From contig JAACEJ010000209.1 of assembly GCA_011682565.1 (NCBI GenBank), positions 1 to 6,547 on the forward strand: a stretch of DNA of 6,547 nt, given 5' to 3'. This stretch comes from Actinomycetota bacterium. GTDB taxonomy: Bacteria > Zhuqueibacterota > Zhuqueibacteria > Residuimicrobiales > Krinioviventaceae. How positions within the stretch are numbered: position 1 is the first letter of the stretch; the number at the start of each line of letters is the position of its first letter. The notes under the pieces were generated by a model. That model was not told the DNA's origin. It searched no databases and saw only the letters and a list, made by a program, of their open reading frames with translations. Positions 1 through 6,059 of the stretch are shown here, piece after piece. Made by a program: the position numbers and the translations under genes.

Positions 1-2750
1 TGGAACGCTATCCGCAATTCTGGAATTTGATGACCGCCAACAAATGTAATCTCTTTGTCTACTGGATTCCTGCCTGGGATCACTCTTTGCTTCTGGCTTC
101 AAACTATGACCAGTACAACACCTTTTCCGCCCGGCAGATAGACGCCATCATTGAAAAATGCGAAGCAAACGACATTTACATTATTTTCACGATCTGGAAT
201 CACGACTGGCTTAGAGATGAATCCCATCCGTGGAGAAAAGAGAATTCCTGGGCGAAAAACCCTTTTCATCTGCTCACACCCCGAGCCGAAAACTTTTTTA
301 CCGACCAAAAGAGTTGGACATTTCAGAAAGAATACTATCAATACATCATCTCACGCTGGGGATACAGCCGCGCTATCGCAATATGGCAAACCATTTCGGA
401 AATCGACGGAACCAGCGCGGGAGAGCACGCGAATTCCTGGCATGCAAAAATTCATGAATTTTTCCGCGAGAATGATCCTTTTCAACACCCGACGACCGCA
501 TCAAAATCCGGGGATAAATACTGGAAAGAAGGATTTGCGGAAACAGACCTGCCACAGATTCATGCCTACAGCGCACGAAATAACACTTATCTGGTTGCCA
601 AAGATATTGCACGATTTACGCGGCAGATGTGGGATCAGACGGAAAAGCCGAATTTTATCGGAGAATTCGGCCATGCAGCAAACGACGAATTGCAACCCGC
701 TCATCTTCACAACGCAATCTGGGCAGCCCTGGCAAACGGCGCCGCCATTATGCCCCTGGATTGGAATGACGGCGATGCCTGGCCGTACATGACTGTGGAC
801 ATGTACGCACAACTCAAATACCTGGCGCAATTTGTCAGCCATTTTGATATGCAAAAGCTCCGCCTCAGGCCGATGGACCTCAACAAAATACCCGGCGTTG
901 AAACCTGGGGAATGATGGGCGACAATGCCGGTTTCGCCTGGCTGCTCAAACTTCCCGGGGACATGGCTGTTGCCGGTCAAAAGTTGACCTTCTTCACCGA
1001 CAGCGATTCAAAATATTCTGTGCACTGGTTCGACACCTGGAATGGCGAATTCACACGGAATGAAATCTATCATGCAACAGAGCACACGCTCACAATCACC
1101 CTGCCGGATTTTGAGCGGGACATTGCCTTTTTTATTTCCAAACTACGCAAAGATTTTCAGTTTGAAAATTTCAGCGGCGGATTGTACGGCTGGGAAATTC
1201 TCCATCCACAATGGGAAATTGTCGACGAGGCTCTGCAGGGAAAGGCACAAAACGACTCGGCAGCCATGATCTGTTCCGGCGGCACAGACTGGCGTCACTA
1301 TGCGCTGAATGCCAAAATAAAGATAGCGCCAAATTCGACTGGTGAGCTTGTTGTGCGCGAACACAACCGCAACGGCTACTACGCGCGCTTTTCTCAAAAT
1401 CAAATTTCCCTCGCAAAAGTTGAAAACGCTGAAAGGACAGACCTGGGTGAAGCAGGCGTATCGCTCACCACAAATGAATGGCATTCCCTCCGTTTTGAAA
1501 TTATGGATGACGTGCTGCAAGTCAGCCTGGACGGCGAAACGGTTTTGCGCACAAAAGATGCTTCTTTTGAAAAAGGCGGCATAGGGCTATTAGTTGACCG
1601 CGGTACGGTTTGGTTCGATGATATAGAAATCGAAAGAGACACAACACCCCCGCCGGCGCCGACGATCGACCCGCTGCCGAAAATGACCGACAGGAACAAA
1701 ATCCTCATCGATGGGAAAAAAACGAGCGATGCCGATTCGATTAGAATAGTGAATAATGGGGTCCTGATCGCATTTGCCGAAATCATCAGCGATACGACCT
1801 GGCGTGCGCAAATCGACCTCGCACATTTCGGCGTCAACAAAATTGATATCTTTAGCAGCGACAAATCCGGCAACATTTCCGATACACTGACGACTTTTAT
1901 CAGTCGTTACACCGGTGATCTTTTGCTGTACGATGATTTTTCATTTCTTGACAAAAGTACCTGGAAGACCGTGGCCGGCAAATGGACGGTAAAAAACGGC
2001 ATAGCCAAAGTTGCCGGCGCTCCCAACCTTACTTTTTTCATTACCGGAAAGGATTACCGGCAGAATTACTCGGCAAGTTTTCGCGCGTTAATGCCGGAGC
2101 AGGGAACCGTTTATTTGCCCTTTTACTGGCAAAACGAAAAAAACCACAATCGTGTACGCCTGCATTTTGATGAAAACGGACAAATGCGAGTTGCATTGGA
2201 GCGTGTGCTCGACGGTGTAACTGCAAAAATAAGCGAAGCAGAAATGCCCATAAAACCAACCGATCCACGCAATTGGTTTTCCTGTCTGTTGCAAATCAAT
2301 GGTGACAATTTCACTGTTTTCATAGACGGCATAAAAATTTTGCAAGCCGGCGACAATACTTTTTCCTCAGGCAAAACCGGCGTTGGGTCGCATCAGCCCG
2401 GCGTCCAATTTGCAGATTTTATGGTTTTCCGGGAAAAAGAATCCGTTGTTGAAAAAGAGGAAACAACGGAAACGACGTATGAACTGGAGCAAAACTACCC
2501 GAACCCTTTTAACCCGACAACACACATCCGCTTTACCATTCCGCAGAAATCTTTCGTGACCCTGAAAATTTTCAACATCCTCGGCAAAAATGTCGCCACC
2601 CTGGTGGACGAGCCGCTCACGGAAGGACAATACGAATACCAGTGGAACGGCCTCGATGCTGCCGGCAACCAGGTCTCCGCCGGCGTCTACTTTTACGAAC
2701 TTCATGCCGACCAATTCCAGGCTATGCGAAAAATGATATTTGCAAAATAA
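1..2750 (+). CDS. Secreted glycoside-hydrolase-like protein with T9SS type A sorting domain (5' truncated)
   Basis: Open from the window edge in the frame of base 3 (ERYPQFWN precedes the TTG at 27), so the N-terminus and any signal peptide lie outside; the stop is TAA at 2748. Residue numbers count the TTG at 27 as 1. Residues 1-370 look like a TIM-barrel (clan GH-A style) glycoside hydrolase plus a small beta domain. The acid/base candidate is Glu125 in WQTISEIDG and the nucleophile candidate is Glu213 in FIGEFG. Residues 375-536 and 631-803 look like two concanavalin-A/LamG or DUF1080-type sandwiches, each opening with a FENFSGG or YDDFSF strand and closing with WFDDIEIE or FADFMVF. Residues 540-627 look Ig-like. 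After an acidic linker (804-816), residues 818-907 form the T9SS type A sorting domain (QNYPNPFNPTT...GVYFYEL). Inference: an exported or surface-attached polysaccharide-degrading enzyme; substrate unknown. Family-level sugar specificity cannot be read from the sequence. Confidence 0.85.
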   Translation, partial: ERYPQFWNLMTANKCNLFVYWIPAWDHSLLLASNYDQYNTFSARQIDAIIEKCEANDIYIIFTIWNHDWLRDESHPWRKENSWAKNPFHLLTPRAENFFTDQKSWTFQKEYYQYIISRWGYSRAIAIWQTISEIDGTSAGEHANSWHAKIHEFFRENDPFQHPTTASKSGDKYWKEGFAETDLPQIHAYSARNNTYLVAKDIARFTRQMWDQTEKPNFIGEFGHAANDELQPAHLHNAIWAALANGAAIMPLDWNDGDAWPYMTVDMYAQLKYLAQFVSHFDMQKLRLRPMDLNKIPGVETWGMMGDNAGFAWLLKLPGDMAVAGQKLTFFTDSDSKYSVHWFDTWNGEFTRNEIYHATEHTLTITLPDFERDIAFFISKLRKDFQFENFSGGLYGWEILHPQWEIVDEALQGKAQNDSAAMICSGGTDWRHYALNAKIKIAPNSTGELVVREHNRNGYYARFSQNQISLAKVENAERTDLGEAGVSLTTNEWHSLRFEIMDDVLQVSLDGETVLRTKDASFEKGGIGLLVDRGTVWFDDIEIERDTTPPPAPTIDPLPKMTDRNKILIDGKKTSDADSIRIVNNGVLIAFAEIISDTTWRAQIDLAHFGVNKIDIFSSDKSGNISDTLTTFISRYTGDLLLYDDFSFLDKSTWKTVAGKWTVKNGIAKVAGAPNLTFFITGKDYRQNYSASFRALMPEQGTVYLPFYWQNEKNHNRVRLHFDENGQMRVALERVLDGVTAKISEAEMPIKPTDPRNWFSCLLQINGDNFTVFIDGIKILQAGDNTFSSGKTGVGSHQPGVQFADFMVFREKESVVEKEETTETTYELEQNYPNPFNPTTHIRFTIPQKSFVTLKIFNILGKNVATLVDEPLTEGQYEYQWNGLDAAGNQVSAGVYFYELHADQFQAMRKMIFAK

Positions 2751-2767
2751 TAACAAATGGACCGGAC

Positions 2768-3727
2768 ATGAAAAAAGAACTGTGTGTTATTTGCTCTGAC
2801 GCCATAGGAAGACGAGTCTGTAAAATTAATAATAATGCATTAATTTGCCCTGTCTGTTGCGCAAAAGCGAGAACAGTTCAGTGCGAAGGTTGTATTTATT
2901 ACACTCAAGCCAAAAGATATGAAAAAGAAAAATTGTCCAGGCAAAAGTTGGATGAATTTATGATGAAAATCGACCCTGAAATAAATGCTGTAGTGGATAA
3001 AGCTTTGGCAATGGCTGAAAAGGGAAACATCAGTGACGGAGAAAAAATCATTTCCGCTTTACTAAAGAACCACTATCATATTGATATGGTTCATTATGGA
3101 ATGGGTGTAATAAATTTAATGAAGGAACATTTTGATAAAGCCATCCCTTGTTTTGAAAGAGCAATTAAAATTAATCCCTATTTTGTTGAAGCGTGGTATA
3201 ATAAGGCTTCTGCTCATCAAAAAAGGCTGGAAATGAAACAAATGATTATAGCCTATCGCAAAGTAATAGAGATTGGAGAGCCTTCAGAACCTTTTATAAA
3301 ACGCGCAAAAAAGTTTATTAAAAAAGTAGAGAAAGATATACAAAAAAACAGCGGTCTTGGTTTGGATGAATATTTAGAGTCGATGACTATTTTTGAAAAA
3401 GCTTTTGCAGCAATGGAAAGAATGGACTGGGAAACAGCAATGCGGGGTTTTAATCAGGTTCTTTCAATGGATCCGAGGCATGTGCAATCTCATGGCAATT
3501 TGGGGATATGCTATGGCCATTTAGGTGAAAAACAAAAAGCTCTTGCCGCCCTTGACAGAGCTTTGGAGATAGACCCCAATTATGAACCTGCTATAATAAA
3601 TAGAAAAATTATTTCTTCTCTTGGAGAAGGTGAAAAACTAAGGCTTTCCAAATTTGCATCAGTAGATTATTACAAAGACTTTGCCACAGAGAAAAAATCG
3701 TTACTTGGTAAAATTTTTAAGAGATAG
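2768..3727 (+). CDS. TPR-repeat protein with N-terminal cysteine cluster
   Basis: The 319-aa product begins at ATG 2768, where the cysteine-rich domain begins; upstream in-frame codons are the shadow of the preceding gene. The N-terminus carries C6xxC9, C18, C27xxC30-C31 and C39xxC42, a pattern suited to one or two zinc sites. A charged helical stretch (about 45-80) follows, then tetratricopeptide repeats: roughly 105-172 (NLMKEHFDKAIPCFERAIKI, then YNKASAHQKRLEM) and 207-272 (AMERMDWETAMRGFNQVLSM, then GICYGHLGEKQKALAALDRAL). The C-terminus is basic (KSLLGKIFKR). No signal peptide or membrane segment is visible, so it is probably a cytoplasmic protein-interaction scaffold; no catalytic motif is seen. 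It lies 17 nt after the sorting-domain gene, without a clear Shine-Dalgarno sequence. Its codons are far more AT-rich than that neighbour's, which hints at separate origin. Specific function unknown. Confidence 0.85.
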   Translation: MKKELCVICSDAIGRRVCKINNNALICPVCCAKARTVQCEGCIYYTQAKRYEKEKLSRQKLDEFMMKIDPEINAVVDKALAMAEKGNISDGEKIISALLKNHYHIDMVHYGMGVINLMKEHFDKAIPCFERAIKINPYFVEAWYNKASAHQKRLEMKQMIIAYRKVIEIGEPSEPFIKRAKKFIKKVEKDIQKNSGLGLDEYLESMTIFEKAFAAMERMDWETAMRGFNQVLSMDPRHVQSHGNLGICYGHLGEKQKALAALDRALEIDPNYEPAIINRKIISSLGEGEKLRLSKFASVDYYKDFATEKKSLLGKIFKR

Positions 3728-3846
3728 TATAAAAAATATCCGATTGTACAAAACCGCTCGCACGAGGAGTCATTTTTTCCTGAAACTCAAATTGCTGTTT
3801 TGACCACCCACAAAAGTGAGATGTTACAAAATTGAACTTTTTCCCC

Positions 3847-3875
3847 TTGCTTTTCCCGGGCAAATTCAATATAAT
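3847..3875 (+). promoter_or_regulatory. Near-consensus sigma70-type promoter
   Basis: A -35 box TTGCTT (3847-3852) and a perfect -10 box TATAAT (3870-3875) are separated by exactly 17 bases. The predicted start is near 3882. No sizeable ORF follows; the next element is a terminator 60 bases on, so the promoter appears to serve a short transcript. If this organism uses a Bacteroidota-type sigma factor (TTTG / TAnnTTTG boxes), the match could be fortuitous. Confidence 0.5.
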
Positions 3876-3881
3876 GTTCTA

Positions 3882-3972
3882 AACCAATGAATATAGGTTT
3901 TAAAACGGGGCAAGAAATGAAGACAAAATAAAAAGGCACAGCACAGATATTTATCTGCGGTGTGCCTTTTTT
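3882..3972 (+). ncRNA. Candidate orphan small RNA (about 90 nt)
   Basis: The segment is delimited by the promoter at 3847-3875 and the hairpin plus T-run at 3935-3977. It holds one tiny ORF (3887-3931, peptide MNIGFKTGQEMKTK) with no room for a ribosome-binding site, so an untranslated RNA or a leader/attenuator peptide are both possible. I recognise no known RNA family. The call rests only on the promoter-terminator pairing. Confidence 0.3.
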
Positions 3973-3977
3973 GTTTT
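3935..3977 (+). terminator. Rho-independent terminator (possibly bidirectional)
   Basis: An outer stem GGCACA (3935-3940) pairs with TGTGCC (3961-3966). An inner stem CAGAT/ATCTG is capped by a four-base loop, with a short internal mismatch between the stems. A run of six T follows at 3967-3972, then GTTTT. An A-rich run lies just before the hairpin (3923-3934), so it could also stop transcription from the right. It would end the short transcript from 3882 and any readthrough from the TPR gene, which has no better terminator of its own. Confidence 0.75.
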
Positions 3978-4008
3978 GCAAGTGGGTGTTTTGGGTTCGA
4001 ATATTACG

Positions 4009-4105
4009 ACCACCGCGGGGCTTCCATTTTGGTGAAGCAACGCCGGCGTGCCTTGTCCGCAAGGCGGTCAATCCCGGATTGGAAGAACGCCTTGTGGAGA
4101 AGTAG
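4009..4105. repeat. GC-rich structured intergenic segment
   Basis: A GC-rich patch embedded in very AT-rich intergenic DNA. It contains consecutive small hairpins: GCTTC/GAAGC around an ATTTTG-containing loop (4020-4038), the self-complementary CGCCGGCG (4041-4048), and a perfect six-base stem GCCTTG (4050-4055) / CAAGGC (4060-4065) with loop TCCG. CGCCTTG recurs at 4089-4095. The open frames crossing it on both strands show no recognisable domain. It may be a remnant or copy of a REP-like or other short dispersed element; I cannot decide without the genome. Confidence 0.35.
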
Positions 4106-4109
4106 AAAA

Positions 4110-4198
4110 ATGTCTAAATATAGGAAAACATTTTTCCTAATATTAGGAAAAAACTAATTTTTTCCTTGATATAGACATTTTTTCCTATATTTAGACAT
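4110..4198. repeat. Nested inverted and direct repeats (operator- or cruciform-like cluster)
   Basis: A perfect 19-base inverted repeat pairs 4110-4128 (ATGTCTAAATATAGGAAAA) with 4180-4198. Inside it, 4131-4152 is a perfect 22-base palindrome centred on CCTAATATTAGG. A third, imperfect copy of the arm lies at 4158-4178 in the same orientation as the right arm, giving two tandem units (4158-4178 and 4178-4198) with a 20-base period: six T, CC, seven A/T-rich bases, then AGACAT. The 20-base spacing puts the units on nearly the same helix face, as in multi-site operators. The cluster lies about 30 bases upstream of the first cassette boundary, so regulation of the array or a recombination-associated role are candidates. 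Confidence 0.7.
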
Positions 4199-4214
4199 CG
4201 ATTTTTAGATGGTT

Positions 4215-4237
4215 AGGGAAGATAAACCATGTTAGCG
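4215..4237 (+). other. attI-like integron insertion site with built-in RBS and start codon
   Basis: The sequence reads AAAC (4224-4227), three bases, then G^TTAGCGC from 4231. This is the same layout as the end of attI1 of class 1 integrons (AAAC, AAA, G^TTAGGC). It is the left boundary of the cassette array: the TTAGCGC after the crossover matches the R box of the first cassette's own attC (GCGCTAAC, 4645-4652). No attC stem lies to its left, which favours an attI or a secondary insertion site. A Shine-Dalgarno-like AGGGAAG (4215-4221) lies 7 bases before ATG 4229-4231, whose G is the crossover base. The resulting frame reads 24 codons into cassette 1 (MLARKISAFK..., stop at 4301). Confidence 0.45.
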
Positions 4238-4769
4238 CGTAAAATATCTGCGTTCAAGAAGCAAAATATAAAGATGTCCAGGATGGAATTGGGGCGTCGT
4301 TGAAAGATGATTTGCAGTTGGGAGAATAATCGCTGAAAAATACGCGGCAAGAGAATCGGGGTAGAAAAAACATAAACCTCGCGCGCTGTAAAATAAGCCC
4401 CTTTTCCGCCCCACCCCTATAAAAAAATATACTGCCGGAAAGTTTTGGCGGGAATCTATAAATCGTACGGCTCACGATAAATATTTTTAAAAGACAATTT
4501 GTTTGTTTATAAATTTTATTCCTTTGTCTAAAATCTGTGCGAATAAAATAAATGCTTTTTCATTTTGAGAATTTGGTTTTTTCTGCAATCAATAAAAAAA
4601 ACGGCAGGGCATTTCAAAGGCCGGTGCGTTTTGCCGGCATCGGTGCGCTAACCTCGGTTTCAACCGGATGCGAGGACGCAGTTCGTTTAAACAGTTCCGG
4701 TGCTCGTGGCAAGTTTTGTTCGTCTTCAAAGCCTGTGCCCTTTTTGCCTCGCACCGGTTAAACCAGGCG
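4232..4769 (+). mobile_element. Cassette 1: apparently non-coding cassette
   Basis: Bounded by G^TTAGCGC at 4231/4232 and by the crossover in its attC at 4769/4770. About 410 bases precede the attC. The only + strand frame of note is the 24-codon run from ATG 4229. Frames on the minus strand at 4232-4475 give low-complexity, aromatic-rich translations without family resemblance. The interior is AT-rich with a C-rich patch near 4393-4417. Cassettes without an ORF are known and may carry promoters or small RNAs; I see no convincing promoter or terminator here. Confidence 0.6.
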
Positions 4770-4776
4770 TTAGCGC
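4645..4776 (+). repeat. attC recombination site 1
   Basis: Left arm: R'' box GCGCTAAC (4645-4652), spacer CTC, GGTTT (4656-4660), extra C4661, AACCGG (4662-4667), extra A4668, TGCGAGG (4669-4675). Right arm: CCTCGCA (4747-4753), CCGGTT, AAACC (4760-4764), spacer AGGC, then R' GTTAGCGC (4769-4776). All boxes pair perfectly and only the spacer and two extra bases stay unpaired. In the folded bottom strand these are G (nearer the R box) and T (nearer the loop), the identity and order of the extrahelical bases that define canonical attC sites. The terminal loop is about 70 bases. Predicted crossover is G4769^T4770. Confidence 0.85.
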
Positions 4777-5075
4777 AGCCAAAGTTAATTCGTTGTCTGC
4801 CAAATGACAGACGCTCGTTTATGTGGATTTTTGCGAGCAGGAATGATGAATTTGTCGGTCGTCAGAGAGGATTGCGCTTGCATTCGAAGATGCAGCACGA
4901 AGTCAGCATAAATTTTTTATTTGGTTTGGATTCGTTGAAGTCTTGGATTATGCGATGCTTGAAGAGATGTACGTGACTTGGAGTTGGAAACGTCGATTGT
5001 ATATCAATTGAAAATTAAAGCATTGTGTGGCGTTCTCGGCGACGCATGATCAAAGCGTTAAGGACAAATTTGAAT
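4777..5075 (+). other. Long gene-free leader of cassette 2
   Basis: About 300 bases separate the attC1 boundary from the ankyrin gene start, whereas cassette genes usually begin within a few tens of bases. It includes a small hairpin GTCTG/CAGAC (4795-4812). A 22-codon ORF (MMNLSVVREDCAC...) sits near 4841-4909 behind a GGA, but nothing supports its being real. A weak promoter-like pair, TTGGAG, 16 bases, then TATATC, lies near 4978-5005. A second small gene, an antisense RNA or a cassette promoter could hide here; I cannot support one. Confidence 0.3.
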
Positions 5076-5873
5076 ATGGACGATCATTTAGCAATTAGAA
5101 AAGAAATAGTGCAACTTGGGTATGAGTACACTATCAATGGATTTCGTCAAGCGATATCTGAAGGCGATAAACCTATAGTTGAATTGTTTATCAAAGCGGG
5201 GATGGATATAAATAAAAAGTTATATTCATATATTTATGATGAAACACCATTAATAACTGCAGCTCTAAATATGCAACTTGAAATTGCAAAGTATTTTGTT
5301 GAAAAAGGAGCGAATGTCAAATTAAGGAATGCAGAAGGCAAAAATTTAATTGATGCTGCGTTTTGGTATATATTATGTTCCGATGACTGTAGGAGCAGAA
5401 ATGCTGACACAGATGTTGAATCCATGGTCAGATATCTGATAGGTATATATCCGAAACCAATTCCTAAAGAAGTTTTAAATAATTGGTTAAGCAACGCTCT
5501 TACAAAATACAGAGAAAAAAAACTATCAAAAGATTTTATAAAATATCTTTTCAACTTAGGGGCTGATATTGACAAAAACATGAATGAACCTCTTAAAGAA
5601 TTTGCGCGCTGTGATGATAATGAAATGATAGATTACGCGATAAAGCATGGCGCAAACGTTGTAGAAGCTTATGATCATATAGCACCCAACAAAGGCAAAC
5701 AGCGTTTACAACCTTATTTGCCAGACGACCACTATGATTCAGATGTATATAAGAACAAAAGAGAACAATCGCAGATAATGAAGCAACAGCAAAAGCGACA
5801 AATAAAATGGATTATCATTGTCGTAATTAGCATATTGCTTATCTTTTTTTTAGTTAAAATATGGCTTGCTTAG
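5076..5873 (+). CDS. Ankyrin-repeat protein with C-terminal membrane anchor
   Basis: Start chosen at ATG 5076 (265 aa) because AAGGA (5060-5064) lies 11 bases upstream and the folded part begins directly after it. The in-frame GTG 5025 and ATG 5046 would add an arginine-rich stretch (WRSRRRMIK) and lack a ribosome-binding site. Ankyrin-like units can be read at about 17-46 (ISEGDKPIVELFIKAGMDIN), 57-86 (TPLITAALNMQLEIAKYFVE), 88-100, 151-167 (FIKYLFNLGADID) and 170-196 (MIDYAIKHGANV). A basic, glutamine-rich stretch (227-244) precedes one hydrophobic helix (245-264, WIIIVVISILLIFFLVKIW). With no N-terminal signal, this predicts a tail-anchored protein facing the cytoplasm. No catalytic motif is seen. 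As a cassette gene it is an accessory function; protein-binding, immunity or effector roles are guesses. Confidence 0.85.
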   Translation: MDDHLAIRKEIVQLGYEYTINGFRQAISEGDKPIVELFIKAGMDINKKLYSYIYDETPLITAALNMQLEIAKYFVEKGANVKLRNAEGKNLIDAAFWYILCSDDCRSRNADTDVESMVRYLIGIYPKPIPKEVLNNWLSNALTKYREKKLSKDFIKYLFNLGADIDKNMNEPLKEFARCDDNEMIDYAIKHGANVVEAYDHIAPNKGKQRLQPYLPDDHYDSDVYKNKREQSQIMKQQQKRQIKWIIIVVISILLIFFLVKIWLA

Positions 5874-5924
5874 ATAGTTACTAAAGTTGGGATCATCGTT
5901 TGGGTGCGTTCAGTTACATCCGTT

Positions 5925-6059
5925 GCGCTAACAAATGCATTCACTTGAAAAAAGGGCGGATTTTTAAATCCAGAAAAATTGTGCGACGGATCAAAACTTA
6001 GCAATTTCTAAACGGACGGTGCAACGCCAGCCCTTTTTCAAGTGATGCTGGTGTTATGT
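5925..6059 (+). repeat. attC recombination site 2
   Basis: Left arm: R'' GCGCTAAC (5925-5932), A5933, spacer AAT, GCA (5937-5939), one extra T, TCACTTG plus an A run with one extra A, GGGC (5954-5957). Right arm: GCCC (6030-6033), TTTTT, CAAGTGA, TGC (6046-6048), spacer TGG, T, R' GTTATGT (6053-6059). The long arms pair except for the spacer and two extra left-arm bases, about 7 apart as in attC1. The R boxes pair over only GTTA here, because the last six R' bases belong to the next cassette. With this cassette's own start (TTAGCGC) the pairing would be complete. Loop about 70 bases. Crossover G6053^T6054. Confidence 0.8.

Larger units (their letters stand above)
4770..6053 (+). mobile_element. 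Cassette 2: ankyrin/membrane-anchor protein cassette
   Basis: It starts TTAGCGC, the exact complement of its own downstream R box GCGCTAAC (5925-5932), and ends at G6053. It carries one clear gene (5076-5873), preceded by an unusually long leader of about 300 bases and followed by about 50 bases before its attC. The gene runs in attC orientation, as in typical cassettes. Confidence 0.7.

Noticed and set aside
501..1876. Long antisense frames inside the hydrolase gene (e.g. 501-980, 1400-1876)
   Set aside because: Shadows of a clearly coding + strand frame with recognisable domains throughout.
2642..2767. Upstream extension of the TPR gene to 2642
   Set aside because: It overlaps the conserved sorting domain of the previous gene; the cysteine-cluster domain begins at ATG 2768.
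3753..3780. Terminator directly after the TPR gene (CTCG CA CGAG then T-run)
   Set aside because: Usable stem is only about three pairs once a loop is allowed; too weak to call.
3787..4071. Minus-strand frame of 94 codons
   Set aside because: It crosses the promoter, the terminator hairpin and the GC-rich patch, and its translation has no family resemblance.
3960..4157. Plus-strand frame of 65 codons through the GC-rich patch
   Set aside because: It starts with GTG inside the terminator stem and ends in the inverted repeats; no RBS and no domain.
4166..4191. Promoter TTGATA ... TATATT driving the array
   Set aside because: The boxes look good but the 14-base spacer is too short for a sigma70 promoter; both fall within the repeat units.
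4158..4198. CRISPR-like repeat unit
   Set aside because: Only two tandem units with no spacers between them, and an inverted third copy; not a CRISPR array.
4232..4475. Minus-strand frames in cassette 1
   Set aside because: Low-complexity aromatic-rich translations, no RBS, and opposite to the usual cassette gene direction.
4552..4976. Two + strand frames (69 and 102 codons at 4552-4761 and 4668-4976)
   Set aside because: Both read straight through the paired arms and loop of attC1, across the cassette boundary, and show no domain.
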